The notes beneath the pieces are model-generated. The model was not told where the DNA came from. It made no database searches and saw only the letters and a program-made list of their open reading frames with translations. Positions 11,371 through 23,595 of a DNA stretch of 64,000 bases are shown piece by piece. Numbering within the stretch: position 1 is the first letter of the stretch; each line of letters opens with the position of its first letter. The position numbers were made by a program, and so were the translations under genes. This DNA comes from Acanthosoma haemorrhoidale (taxonomy: Eukaryota > Arthropoda > Insecta > Hemiptera > Acanthosomatidae). The DNA is taken from contig OV884009.1 in NCBI GenBank assembly GCA_930367205.1, positions 84,775,189 to 84,839,188 of the forward strand. The letters are read 5' to 3'.

Positions 11371-13302
11371 GTTTAGGGTTCATAGTCTGTGGTACGCGTG
11401 TTGCTTTATTATGCTGACAAACCGTCTTTATTCATGAAAACAAAATTATATAAACTTCTTAAACTCTATTTACAGACTGTAATTATAACTACAACTATAT
11501 AAAATTCTTAAACTCTATTTACAGACTATACACAGGGATGCTTACTAACTAACTATGAACTATTTACAAGTAGTGCATCCTCTTCTTTCCCTAAATCTAG
11601 CTTAACTAATACTTACCATTAAGCCTATATTTACAAAAGTCATCCAGTACAACGCCTTCTTGACGAGCCTTCCCAAAATCACGGCTGCTCATCCTGCACC
11701 ACCCTCCTCATGATGGGAATGTCCCTGATGCTCCCTCATCTTCTGGACGAAGAGACGAGGAGAAATGGCCCGAAGTTCTCTTACATATTGGCCAGGGACG
11801 GCAGGTCGGATTCATCCATACTATTTTATCGAACGGGCTGCCGTTCTCTCGCGGGTTCCAGTCCTTCCTCCCTCGCGCTCACTCGCAACCTCGGGGACTG
11901 TCAGTATGTCATACAAAACACTCCTCCAAAGAACTACACCAAAAATCAGAACTTCACCATCATTTGGATTTTTTAATCGCCGTACTTTGGCCTTCGTTGC
12001 CTCAGCCCAGCGCTAGATGCTCCGTAAATTTATTTGATAAATGCATATATTTGCATATTATGATGATTAATTAGAACATTACTCAAAATGCAACCTTTGA
12101 GATAAAATTCCTGTTTACAATTTTAGGCACGTAAAATAAAAGAACGCTATCCCTCAGTAATTGACTTCTTCGGATGTGGGTTATTTCCAATTATAGGATT
12201 ATTGACAACTGCCCCCTTCAAGTCCTCAAGGGGAGGGTGGGTATAGGGATATGGATATAAGGGGGTGGGATAGAAATGGAATGGATGGGGCTTTAAAGGA
12301 ACAACATAATTCCGCCTTATTATAGGAAGTGCTGGAAATGATGAGCTCGCGTGGGTAGGGTTGCTAGGTCCTTAAGGTATGTATGTCTGACACCGGGTTC
12401 GTAAAAAGACTGCCTATCCACTACCCCTAAAATTATTTAGTATTTAAATACGACATAGATAATTGACAGTTTAAAAAAAAAAAGAAACACAAGTTACGAG
12501 AATCAGTCAGTAACATGTTCTGCATTAAAATTCATCATCAGATATATTTACAATTTTTTTCTATGAAACCTATTCATTTAAAATATCTGTATAGTTTGAA
12601 CATTATCTCTCTATCTTGTCAGAAGTTATTGGAGCAAATTTCTATCAAGATAATAAAAGGTTGGTATTTTAGTCGATTAAAAAATATAAATAAACTGTAC
12701 TGCAATGTTTCAACGAATTTAGAAATATGTAATTCGACTACATGTACGTATTTTTTTAAATTTAAGTAAAAGAATATACTCTTTCTGGGTCGTAGATGGA
12801 CTCACACCACTTTCGTAATTATTTAATTAGATTTCTGTGTGATTATATTTACAATAAAATAAAATAAATATGTTAAACTATAGTAAAATAATGATTTTTA
12901 TTACTTCCTATCTGTATCACTGATGTCAATATGCAATTATCCATTTATAAAAGAAAAGTAAATAATAGTAAATTTCTTTTATTGAATTGAAATCTCAGGT
13001 CCACACTTCGATACGGTCAGACTAATACTGATTGTAAGAATGCATTTTGCATAAAGATTTTGCTGATTTGGAATTATACAAATTCTCGTGAAATGCTAAT
13101 ACACGCCATATTATAATCGTTGACTCTGCACTTCTGTGGCTAGAGGCTTGTTCATTTCATCCATTTCCATTACATTACGATTTTGCTGGAATAAATTTGT
13201 AGTTTCACTCCTCTCGTATAAGCGCTTAATTAGTTATTCCATGGAACTTGCACCACTTTCATAATTAATGCTTTTATTTATTGGTGAATTTTTACATTTA
13301 TT
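11371..13302. other. Spacer with a direct repeat and a GC-richer island
   Basis: TATATAAA-TTCTTAAACTCT plus TTTACAGACT occurs at 11447-11478 and again at 11496-11527, offset 49 bp. A GC-richer island at 11640-12010 has open frames on the + strand (11710-11976 and 11765-12016) without recognisable motifs; it may be transposon-derived. A G-rich patch lies at 12220-12300. The rest is A/T-rich. Confidence 0.4.
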
Positions 13303-14150
13303 AGAACTTTATTGTGAAATAATTACAATCTGCCTTTTATAAGGCAATAATAATACAGATAAATGATCTCATTCATACCATATTTACAGTCATCATTCAC
13401 TCGCTCATTCATACAATAGGACATGATTGGAGAAACTGGCCATTGCCAGGACTCCCACTGTCACGCGATTATAGCAGGTCACGAGGCCACTGCCGTTTCA
13501 GTCTCCGACGAGGATTATAGGGATGAGTGGCGCAGTGCAAAGACTGTGCTACAGGATTAGGGTGGTTGGAAAGGCTACTGTGGAATTTCATAAACTTGGA
13601 AGGGATGAGTTCTAGAATGTAGGGTATATTAAGGTCGTTATGAAGGGTTTTGTTGCTGACATAATAAGGGGCATTTACTATTGTTCTCAGGACTTTGGAT
13701 TGAAAGGATTGGATACGCTTGATGTTCGACTTTTTTGCTGTCCCCCATAGCTCTATTCCGTATGTCCAGATTGGTTTAAGTATAACTTTGTAGATTAGTA
13801 GTTTATTTTCTATTGAGAGATGGGATGTCCTTTGAAGTAGTCTGTACAGTTGTCCAAAGCGTCTGTTTAGTTCTTGTCTTTTTAGTCTCGTATGTGGGTT
13901 CCAGGTCAGTCGTTTGTCGAGATGGAATCCTAAGTACCGTACTGTCTCGGTTACTGGGAGAGGAATAGAATTAAAATAAACTAATGGACAAGTCTTGCGA
14001 CAAAGGGTGAAGGTAATGTGGGAGCATTTTGCTTCATTAACTTTGATCCGCCATTGATTGCACCAATACTCGATCTCGTCAAGGTGTTTTTGAAGGTTAT
14101 GGGATGCTATGTCGGGGTCTGGGTGGGATGACAAGACTGCAGTGTCTTTT
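13303..14150 (-). mobile_element. LINE family A (Jockey-like), 5'-truncated copy
   Basis: The element runs on the minus strand. Its 3' tail on + is TTAGAACTTTATTGTG, then AATTACAATCTGCCTTTTA. The tail holds AATAAAG, and the coding part starts at 13469. The copy is truncated at the reverse transcriptase active site: the sequence just inside the 5' end reads DTAVLSS, the residues after the FADD box. Everything upstream is absent, typical of incomplete target-primed reverse transcription. Confidence 0.85.
13469..14134 (-). CDS. Jockey-like LINE ORF2, C-terminal part of reverse transcriptase (open, truncated)
   Basis: A 221-codon frame, the longest open frame in the window apart from none comparable. 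It begins inside ORF2 after the catalytic FADD box. Motifs in order are HPDPDIASHNLQKHLDEIEY, WCNQWRIKVNEAKCSHITF, VRYLGFHLDKRLTWNPHTRL, LIYKVILKPIWTYGIELWG and IQSFQSKVLRTIVNAPYYV. Then come LHNDLNIPYILELI and a basic end, RRRLKRQWPRDLL. This succession, with YLG..LD.RLTW and IWTYGI.LWG, is diagnostic of the Jockey clade. The first Met is simply the first internal one, so no functional start is implied. The frame is intact, suggesting a fairly young insertion, but it lacks the endonuclease and the catalytic palm, so it is a dead fragment. Confidence 0.85.
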   Translation of the reverse strand: MSSHPDPDIASHNLQKHLDEIEYWCNQWRIKVNEAKCSHITFTLCRKTCPLVYFNSIPLPVTETVRYLGFHLDKRLTWNPHTRLKRQELNRRFGQLYRLLQRTSHLSIENKLLIYKVILKPIWTYGIELWGTAKKSNIKRIQSFQSKVLRTIVNAPYYVSNKTLHNDLNIPYILELIPSKFMKFHSSLSNHPNPVAQSLHCATHPYNPRRRLKRQWPRDLL

Positions 14151-15839
14151 AAATTGATTAAAACATGGATATTTAAAAATACTAACTGTGAATAAATGAA
14201 AAGTGCACACTAAATTATAAGTAGATTATGTGATTTCTAAATTATTTTTAAAAATGTTCTTACACTGCGTTCAAAATAACTGCCTAGACATGTCTAGAAT
14301 ATGTCTGTCTAGAAATATGTACCGTACGTCTTAACTATCTAATTTATCAACAATGTTTTAAATATATGTACCACAGATTAACAAAATTAAATTGAACAAA
14401 GTGCACAAAAAAAAATGCTCAAAATAATCTAATCACGAACTTCTTTATATCAATTAGCAACATTGTTTATTCAAAATGTGAATGAACAATGTTGAGAGTT
14501 GCCCAAGTTTGGAAATAGTTGTTTTTATTTATAGCATTCTCACTCAATAAATTGCATTAAAAAAACATAATTGTAGAAAGCTAAAATATTGATACATCTA
14601 ATGAAACTTGCTCGGGTGATGCGCGATGTGTCTCGAACTTTAGATTTTGAAATAATTTTTAGATAACTGATCACAGCTTCTGAGACTTGTGAAGTAATTT
14701 TTAGAAATGTTTTTTTTAGAGCATGTCGACCACAAGGTTGTGTACAGCAAAATTTTAATGAGCATATTTTAAGGGCTTGTGAAATGAACTTGTGAAACAG
14801 TCAAAATACAATTGTTCCCTACCTGCTTGAAGATTCTCATAAGGGAACGGCCATGCTATTTTCAACAAACGGCCCAAATATTAATACTGGTAAAATGTTG
14901 AAGTTGTGATCCCAAAAATATTTTTTTTTATCGAGCTAAATCACATTCATGTCAATTTTCATAATATATAGCAACTGAGGGAGTTTTAGGGTAGGGACGA
15001 GTGATATTTCATGAGCCGCGCACATCTCCAACCCAAATAAACCAGGGAAAATATCGTGGGAATATGTTCACTGGCTGAAATGGAACCCACATGTCTAGGT
15101 ATGTTTCGACCAGCTCCTAGCTGCCATATAATGGAAATAGTTATACGTACAATAAATATAAGAAAATTACATTTCGAGGGAATACGGGAGTTTTATTCTA
15201 GACTGGTGTTATCTGCCTTAATTTCACAACAAACATGTTTATGAGTTTATCCTATCTTACTTTTTTTTTTTGGACCGCTAAAATAACAATTTGTAATAAT
15301 ATACTCTAGCTAACATTGCAGTTGAAAGAGGGTTGTTAGGTCTTCATAAAATTTATTAATGTGTAACTTTTCGATATACTGTGTTAAGATGTGAACACAT
15401 CAGGTATTTGTGTGCGATGTTCTCTGTATGTTAAAGTTTTGTAAGAAGACCTAATAGAGCCGTCATTATCTGTAATGTCATTACCTTCATAAGTCTTTCA
15501 TCATTACTCCCTCATTACTTGTTAGCCTCACACGATTATCTGGAATGACATTACTTTTCCGATATCAAATATACATTGGACTCTTTTGACGGAATAGGAT
15601 TCCCAGGATGATATTTGTGGAACAATGGTTCTGTGTAACATTGTGGTTTCTCTAACTAATGATATTTGTATAAAAAGCTAATTTGGTATCTTAAAAGAAA
15701 CTAAAGCTCAATCTGTAACAATATGCGGGGATCATTAATTATTGATTAAAACAATTTGGTGTATTGCTGCCGTTTCCAACAACAAACAAACATCTTCCAC
15801 CAAAAAAGTAATTAACAATGGAGAATAATGAAGGAAAAG
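14151..15839. other. A/T-rich spacer, no gene seen
   Basis: No coding signal. TGTCTAGA motifs are clustered at 14288-14312. The 62-codon frame at 15056-15244 has no recognisable features. Confidence 0.4.
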
Positions 15840-16145
15840 TGTAATATCTGCTGGAAAAGCAGCCTTTCCAGGCTGTCATCCCGAGCTATTCCTGGCCTGA
15901 TGGACTTTTTCCCTTTATGTGGGTAGTTGATCCTCGTCAGCCTCGTGTCCGCTATTCTTGTTACACCAACAAACTTTCAGTTAATTCAAGTTTTCCTCTA
16001 TAACTTCCTCCTCTTGTTTCAGCTCCTGATTTGCCCCTATGGTCGAGCTCCTAATTAGGTCTCTTTTTGTTATCTCTTCCATTATCCGTAGATACCTCAC
16101 CTTCATTGTAGTTCCCAACTTGCATTTGTTGCCATGTCTCACTCC
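15840..16145 (-). pseudogene. Non-LTR retrotransposon ORF2 C-terminus fragment
   Basis: On the minus strand one frame gives MKVRYLRIMEEITKRDLIRS, then STIGANQELKQ. Another frame continues ADTRLTRINYPHKGKKS and IARDDSLERLLFQQIL. The pattern M(K/R)VRYLR...G(I/V)T+RDRIRN..IR is the conserved region after the reverse transcriptase in several endonuclease-bearing LINE families, usually followed by a LRWFGHV motif. That motif is not readable here. At least one frameshift and one stop separate the parts. It belongs to a lineage different from the Jockey-like family A, possibly that of 10455-11370. Confidence 0.5.
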
Positions 16146-16593
16146 AGACAGATTTTAGATAGAGGAGATGAATTTGGATACAATGTCCTAATTAAGCAAT
16201 ATGTGGGTCCATTGTTATTTCCAACCAATTTTATTTAAAAGAGAATCCATAATATTGTTACACATTCTCATGCAAAACACGCAACTCACAATTCAACAAT
16301 AGTTTCGAGGATTCTCGTATTTGAATGCTGTTTGATATTCTTTGATTTTAATGTCTGGAGGTTGAGAATGCGAATCTCGTATTATGAATCTTTGGTCAAT
16401 TACATTGTGTTTTTTAGCATTCTTGCTGTAATATAACCCCTTGTGAAAAGTGTATTAACGAACGTCACAAGACTTATTCGATACTGCAATCTAAGGCAAA
16501 ACGTACTAGTGCTTTAAATGATAAGAATCTATTTGTTATGAGTGCATCAGTGGAACTACATATTACTGAGCCTACCCGAGTGGACGGGGGGTG
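16146..16593. other. Spacer
   Basis: A/T-rich with no coding signal. Confidence 0.4.
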
Positions 16594-17174
16594 AGCTTCT
16601 TTAATACTTGCTACGTTGTTACAAACGTCCTTGCGTTTGAAAACATTCTGGTTTGCGGTATTTTAGGACACAACTGGAAAGACGGATTGAGTGAGAAGCT
16701 GACTTTGATTTAAACGCTTCAATGCTGGGATTATTAGTCTTCCAGGTAACTATTCAGTTGTCGATAATAATGAATTACTCGAGTGTGCAAGCCAGGATTC
16801 GTATGTGACACACAAATATTAGCTGTTACAATGAGGGATTAGAACGCCACCGCTTCGAACCATTAGTTTTGTGCACAAGGACGTTTGTAACTACCCAGTA
16901 TTAAATGATTAAATAAACACTACTGCACATTTTTAACAACAAATACTTGGTCTTATTTGTTACCTAGGATTATTAGTCTTATAATGCTTACACTCTGGAG
17001 TAATTCATTATTATCGACAACTGGATAGTTACCTAGAAGACTAATATTCCCAGCATTGAAGCGCTTAAATCAAAGCCAGCTTCTCACTCAATCTATCTTT
17101 CCAGTGGTGACCGCAAACCAGAATGTTTTCAAACGCAAGGACATTTGTAACCACGTAGTAAGTATTAAAGAAAT
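16594..17174. mobile_element. Foldback / MITE-like element with ~190-bp inverted arms
   Basis: The left arm runs from 16596 (CTTCTTTAATACTTGCTACG) to about 16792. The right arm, from about 16989 to 17174, is its reverse complement with roughly one difference per ten bases. Shared blocks are CCTTGCGTTTGAAAACATTC, GATTGAGTGAGAAGCT, GCTTCAATGCTGGGA and GTTGTCGATAATAATGAATT. The ~195-bp loop carries a third copy of the end motif in the right-arm orientation, AAGGACGTTTGTAACTACCC then AGTATTAAA, at 16878-16908. No transposase is present, so any movement would need an enzyme encoded elsewhere. Classification beyond foldback is not possible from one copy. Confidence 0.75.
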
Positions 17175-20100
17175 TATTTGTGTAATTTTCTCGGTCCTAC
17201 AAATGTGAAGCTTATTGTGTACATTAGGACATAATTATATAAAAGGTATTCTTATTATTCTCACTCAACGCCCCTATTTCATCTACAGCGTCTCACCCTT
17301 TCAGGGCTTGAGCTAACAACGGCTTCTTCCCTCTTCATCTCACTAATTCACTAACTCTCCTTCACTCAGAACTTCTAAATTAGCTTAAGCCGTTGGACAT
17401 TTCCACTGTAACATTTCAGTATGCAAATTAGATTGTTTAGATTTAGATATTAAGCAACTTTTTTTGTATTAATTAGAGCGTTAAGACAATTTATGTGCTT
17501 CATGTTGACAATAAAAAGTGATATTGCGCTAATTAATTATTTAATCCACCTAGGTTTGCATTATCATTTGTTTATCTCTGATTTTTTACTATGTTTGCTA
17601 TGGGTAAGGAGACATTAAATGTGGCAACAATTTTCAGTCAACAAGAAGGTATACTTAATAAAATGAAGCATTTGATTAGTTTTTTATGCATTTAAGAACC
17701 TCAAATCCAGACTACATTGTTCCTTTTATATAAATTTAACAATTGTTGTAGTAAAATATTCGTCGGTGAAGTAATGAAAATGAAAACGTGATAAAAATGA
17801 AAGATGAAGAAATGACCGGATACCTGTTATAGAATGTATGTATTTTATGTATTGCGTGTATGTAGGGGTTACATATATGCATATATTAGTTTTATAGCCC
17901 GATCATTATCTACTACTATTCATCATTATTTACTTTTTTTTGTTGTCTACATTTATAATATTTTTTTTTCCATAAATTTAATTTTGCACCTATTCCTATT
18001 GTTTTTAATAATTTACTGCGAAGTCTGTAAATATTTCGTTTTGTAAACTTTACTTTGTTTTGAATTGTTTTCTTGTGATGGATTATTGAATTTTTTTTAG
18101 CTAGAACTAAACTTATGTGTTTGTTCCTAATTATTGCTTTTTAAGAAACGTGTAAACGGATAAAAATGTATTTCAATTCTACCCAGTTTCTATATTTTCC
18201 TATTCAGGACCTGTTCGCGATATAAATAGTTGACTGCGTCATTTCTATAAATATCAAAACGTGTTGAGGTTTGACAGCGCTATCAGATCGGGGCCCTCAA
18301 TAAGGAGTCGGTGGTGGTCTGGTGGTCTTGGCCTAGTTGCAGAAGCAAGGGTTGTTTTTGGTGGCTGTCCCTCGGGCTGTACCAGTGTTCTTTTCTACCC
18401 TCCACTAAGCCACCCCTCCCCCCCCCCAATCCTCCCTCCTTACCCTAACTTTGTAACTGATGTATTGTATCTACCTCGGAGCCCGTTTATATACGGTAAC
18501 AAGTTCCACCACGGGCCCCTTCACTTGCCCTACTTCAAATTGAGTTGATAATAAATCCAATGACGCAGGGACTGGTTATAACAAGTGTTGTTTCAAAAAG
18601 ATAAAACTAGTTTATAGAAGATCTAGGGAGCAAGCTAGCTGGAGCAACGCCTTTTTTTTAGGGTTTTATCGGATTTTTTTTCAAAACAAGAAATCCTTAT
18701 TTTTTCATTCGTGAGTCTGCATGTCGATTTTTTCTGGCCTTTGTGATTCTCTTTTTGAAAATAAAGTAATGAAATTTTTCATCAAGGCCCCACTTGAATG
18801 TAAGAAAGACAGCAATAATTTTGAAACATGAGGAAATCTCATTAATAAATTAGTAAAAAAATATGCTTATTTTTCTTTAAATTAAGGATCTTGAAATTCC
18901 GATTAATAACATGTACTGGTTCTTCATCGAGAAGTCATGAAAGGTTTTTTTTTGCAACATCACTTTCAAATAGGGAGATGATATTTTGCATGTAAGTAAG
19001 GTATCTAATTAATGATTCTGACGCCCTGATTAACAATGTTATTGAATATAAAAAGTCATGTACAAAACTATCTGTAAAAATGTTTTTGAAAGGATAACCC
19101 AAGATTAACTTATGTAATACCAAGTGCTTTTCCAAAAAAACAAAAACAAAAAACGGCATCAATGTCCCTTGCGGTTGACATGCCATAACAATTAAACTGC
19201 CAAAATCACTATATGAAAAAATAACATGTTGAAATATGAAATAGGTTTGGCCGTCTTTTAACACGTAATTTCTATTGTAGAGACCCAAGGTTCAATTTAA
19301 AAAAACACATATAATTTACAATTAATATATATATTGAAATTATTTTGGTGTTTTCGTTTCGAATGTGTCGTTCGTATACTTATGTATTTATTTGTTAAAG
19401 TAGTATCGGCTCTGATAAACGTTATACAACTGTCTGTATTTATTGTGAAAAAAAGTAATAAATATCAATTAAGATACATGGTTGTTTTCATCATTGTTGA
19501 ACTGAGTACGAACCAACTCGCTTAACTTCTATTAACAAAACGACTATTTTGTTCGTTACATTTTTTTATTTATTTTTGTTTTCTTTTATTAATTATATTT
19601 AATGCCATTCATAGTTATATTCCTATTGTAAAATAAAGGTTTTTTGTATATTTTAATAAATAAATAACAAATTTTGCGATTTCCAACCAAATTTATTTTT
19701 ATTAAAGCCGGCTACACTTTTTAAAACACACACTCTTTTTCCACATCATGCTCTAAATAAATAATGACAGTATTTTAGTTTAAATAATTCTCCCCCCCCC
19801 CACAAAAAAACAATCGTTTTTCTTTCAATATAAGTGTATATATTGCCTTAATTGCAACAATTGGACTTAATTCAGCAAATCTGATATTTTTCGAGTATTT
19901 AGAAGACTGGTATTATCCAGATTCGACTCTGAAACCATGCGCCGCAAAATCACTGATGCCCAGTGTATTATATGAAACAGTTATGTGTAAAAAACATGGA
20001 CAAAATATGATATGAAATGTAAACATTTTACATGTACATGTTTCATCTACATTTGTAATTCAAATCTATCAATATCAATTCATTAGCTACCCATTCTACA

Positions 20101-22151
20101 CATATATCTACCTCATTTTGTTTTGTACCTAACTCTTACCAGTCATGTTTAACACCTTCATTATTTTCTTGTCGTTATGACCCAATAATAAACATGATGA
20201 AAATCTAACGACTCTCGTTCATCATCTTAAGTCAATCTCCCAGCAAACTCTCATTTATTTATTTCCGACTAACAATGAGCTCATAGTATGATAACTTAAT
20301 AAGAACTATTATTCTATTATATTACTAAAAATTTATTTGGAACATCCATAAAATAGCTGAAATTCAAAAATGAAGTAAATACATCGATGGTTAACTAGAT
20401 GTGTTATATTATATTTTTGAGTGGTAACTGGTCTGAACTGCCTCGAATTGTTTTGTCGGGTCTGCTGTGTGAGGCGGACACATGTCGCCAAGTTCTTGTC
20501 TATTTCTGTCGCAATTAAGACAGACTCTATTCCTGGAATGTATGCAATTGTTCTTGGAATGCAAGAATATTATAAGTGTATTATATGACTCATATTAGTA
20601 ATAAAATTTTGTATGATTGATCGTACGGTTTATAGCCGTAAGTCCTCTAGGTTAAGTCCAATTCAAACAGGAACCACTTTCAGCTTCTCGTTGAATTCAA
20701 TGCTCTACTGAGATATAATCCTGGCCCAAGTAACAATTTCCTGCAAGGAACGGATCTCGATTGTGTGGGGGAAATGCCGTAAGGTGCCTTCTATATCGAC
20801 CGCTCTCACATCAAGCTATAGTTGAATTTCTAAAATGTTCTTGAACACCAAAGTAATTTTCCATGCAGTTTAAAAGAAAGTTTGATAGTATCCATTCCAA
20901 CTGGGCTTAACAAACAAAGAACTGAAAAACAATTTGCCCCACTTTCTAACTCTAGCAAACTTAAGTCGGACTTGTGTGGTATCGACACTGGGCGAGAACG
21001 TTATCAAATCATATTTATATATCAAATTTATTTCCAATATTTTCATAATATAAAAATAATAATCTTTTGATAATACCGACGCATCTGGTCGCATCATTAC
21101 TCTTGGTTGTGAATGAATTACCCCTTCATTGCAGTGCATGTGAATTTTAATTTTGGAAAAATAAAAGTAAAGTAAAAAAAAAATTGATGGTAATAAAAAA
21201 ACATTTCACAACGTATTGTATATTCTAAGCTCTTATGTTTGGGTGATTTATCTTTGTTAGCAATTTTTTTAAGTAAGGGATTAATAGTAGTTTTAAGTAA
21301 GATATCAAGCTCTCTATTTTTCTATAAAGTTTGTGGTTATTGCGCATTAACTATCTGGAATGTAATACAATAGCTTTAGATAGGTCGTCCAAATTATCTA
21401 TTTTAATGTAACTTGATTTGTCAATTATTGATTTTTTTTGTATTATTTGATGTTTTTTAATATTGGTATGACTGACTAAGCTCTAACTAAGTGCTGTGTG
21501 AGTTAACAAGGTCTCTACAAGTAAATTGTAAATGCGTAATTTAGTCTGGACATGAAGCTTAGAATTCCTATAGTTAAATTGGAAGAGGATAAATATAGCT
21601 AATTTCGGGAACACTATAATACCCCTGTAGATTACCAGCAAGGTTAGTCCATATCAGGGGACTCAATGTTGTGTGTCTTTGTTCCGGGGCTGAATCCAGT
21701 CTGAATCTGCACTGTTACGATTCAGACCCATGCCCACGTGACCCCGGAGTCCTTGGATTACAATGCGGGTCTACGTGATTCAAGATTTTCAGTCCTATTG
21801 AAACGAGATCCACTGAAACAATGCTACGCAACATTGCTAGTCTAGACGTGTTCTGGGAAGGTTTGGGCCCGCCTGGCACTTAATTTCACAGTGTTATCTG
21901 TTGTCTGCCTGGGTTTTGCTGTATTTTATATTATTCAATAAGTGGAAGGTCCTTTAAAACTAATATAAGATCTTCAAATTACCTATTGCTTGTAACTGCG
22001 CAGATATCCACTACTGAAACCGCAACAAACGAGGCCAGGCATTAAAAGTTTATCGGAAATGTTTGGCGTTTCAATAAGGGAACTGGGGGGGAAAAGTTAC
22101 ACTGTAAAAGCCAGTTTCGGCGGAATGCATGAAAACTATGACCCAGGCCCT
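17175..22151. other. Long spacer, mostly A/T-rich, no supported gene
   Basis: Contains poly-T and poly-C runs (C tracts near 18418 and 19792). GC-richer islands lie at 18270-18550 and 21640-21910. Open frames without recognised motifs include 17834-18046, 18261-18548, a 117-codon hydrophobic frame at 18935-19288 (minus) and an 89-codon frame at 20870-21139 (minus). None has a plausible pair of splice sites that I can defend. Confidence 0.4.
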
Positions 22152-22385
22152 GTGTCCGAGACAGTACGGTACTTAGGCTTTTATCTCGACAAGCTGACAT
22201 GGAACCCACATACGAGGCTAAAAAGAAAATAACTAAACAGACGCTTTGGACAACTGTTCAGACTACTTCGAAGGACATCCCATCTCTCAATAGAAAATAA
22301 ATTACTAATCTACAATGCTATACTCAAGCCAATCTGGACATACGGAATAGAGCTATGGAAGATAGCAAAGAAGTCTAACATCAAG
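22152..22385 (+). pseudogene. LINE family A internal fragment (Jockey-like ORF2)
   Basis: In the + frame the translation is VSETVRYLGFYLDKLTWNPH, then TRLKRK, a stop, LNRRFGQLFRLLRRTSHLSI and ENKLLIYNAILKPIWTYGIE followed by LWK. These match residues of the 13469-14134 frame almost one for one. The fragment has neither the 5' nor the 3' part of the element: it ends abruptly after SNIK. One in-frame TAA replaces a Gln codon. It is in the opposite orientation to the nearby copy at 23596. Confidence 0.85.
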
Positions 22386-23595
22386 TGACAAATAGACATA
22401 GTTTCTCAATTTTTGGGTACTTTTTTGCGGGCTCATTGAGGACGACCAATAGACCGAATATGGAAATAACGGCAGCAAAAAAATGTATTACCGATCTTGT
22501 ATTCAACTTGCAAAGACGGTCTATCATGTAAATAAAGATTTCACTTCTCCATCGCTCAGTTCTGAAAGAGGTTCTTTGCCTGAATATAACATACAATCTT
22601 ATGTATTTAACTACAAAGGGACATACAATTTGTGTAGTTTGCACTTGTATGCTACAATTATGTAATGGTGTTCACTTAATTATTATGCTTTATAATTTAG
22701 TATTGTTTCATTTCATTATTGTGTTTGCTTATTTGTTGCAAAGTAAGCAAAGACTCGGCAATGATACTATCTACTACAGATAGTAATAGATTAATATTAC
22801 TTCACCGTTGGCTGTCGTACCTCATGTTATGAATGGCCTTATGTCTTATGGTATTTTGGTGATAGGACATTGATTTTGACGTCGGAGTGTTACATATTGG
22901 ACTATTAAATTGAACTTTAATTGCATATGTTTATTTTGATTTTTTATTAGAGTTAAAATTGAAATAGAGAGACCTTTGTGGGCTAACTCCCGAGACATTT
23001 CGAGCGGAACCGCCCCTTGTAGTGTGGAGGATACTCATTGTTGCGGTGCTGTCCCTGAACAGACCCGTGGCATTGAATCGGGACAGCCATGCAAAGATGT
23101 TCTGGTGTTGACTAGGTTGGTCCAGGGTTCGTATACTGAATGTGTCAATTTTTCCTCTTTATCCAACAATTATTAATGGGATTACTAACCCTAACTTATA
23201 ATTATTACCATATGATTTATTGTAGACATATGAAATAATGAAACTGGATACTTGGTTGGATGTGAACCGCCGACCGCAGTTACCAGTAAGGTCGAGGTCA
23301 CACCTGTTGTACCTGTAAATGTAGAAAAGGGGCCCTTTTGATTTGAATATTCTTTTACCCCATCGACATCAAAGAAATTTTCCATTTTGTAATCAATGAA
23401 GGTTGATATTGACAGGCCTTGTGTTAACGTTCTATCCGATATTTTTTTTTTCTTGTTTTTAATTATTCTGTTGAAGACTTAAAAAATGTTTGGCAGGTTT
23501 CAAATTAACAAAAGGTGATTCTTTTGTTCCTTGTAATTCATATTTGCCAATTAGGAGCTTATAATCAATCCTTTATTCTTTAAATATTATATATT
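22386..23595. other. Spacer with one GC-richer island
   Basis: A GC-richer stretch at 22970-23140 has an open + frame (22976-23176) with seven Cys but no motif I know. At 23211-23330 the minus strand has a GGTTCACATCC B-box-like sequence with a compressed A-box-like partner. The rest is A/T-rich. Confidence 0.35.

Noticed and set aside
18935..19288. 117-codon minus-strand frame, hydrophobic
   Set aside because: Phe/Leu/Ile-rich composition expected from A/T-rich DNA, no motif, no supporting splice or start context that stands out.
23211..23330. tRNA-like GGTTCACATCC on the minus strand
   Set aside because: The box A partner is only ~27 bp away and no cloverleaf can be drawn.
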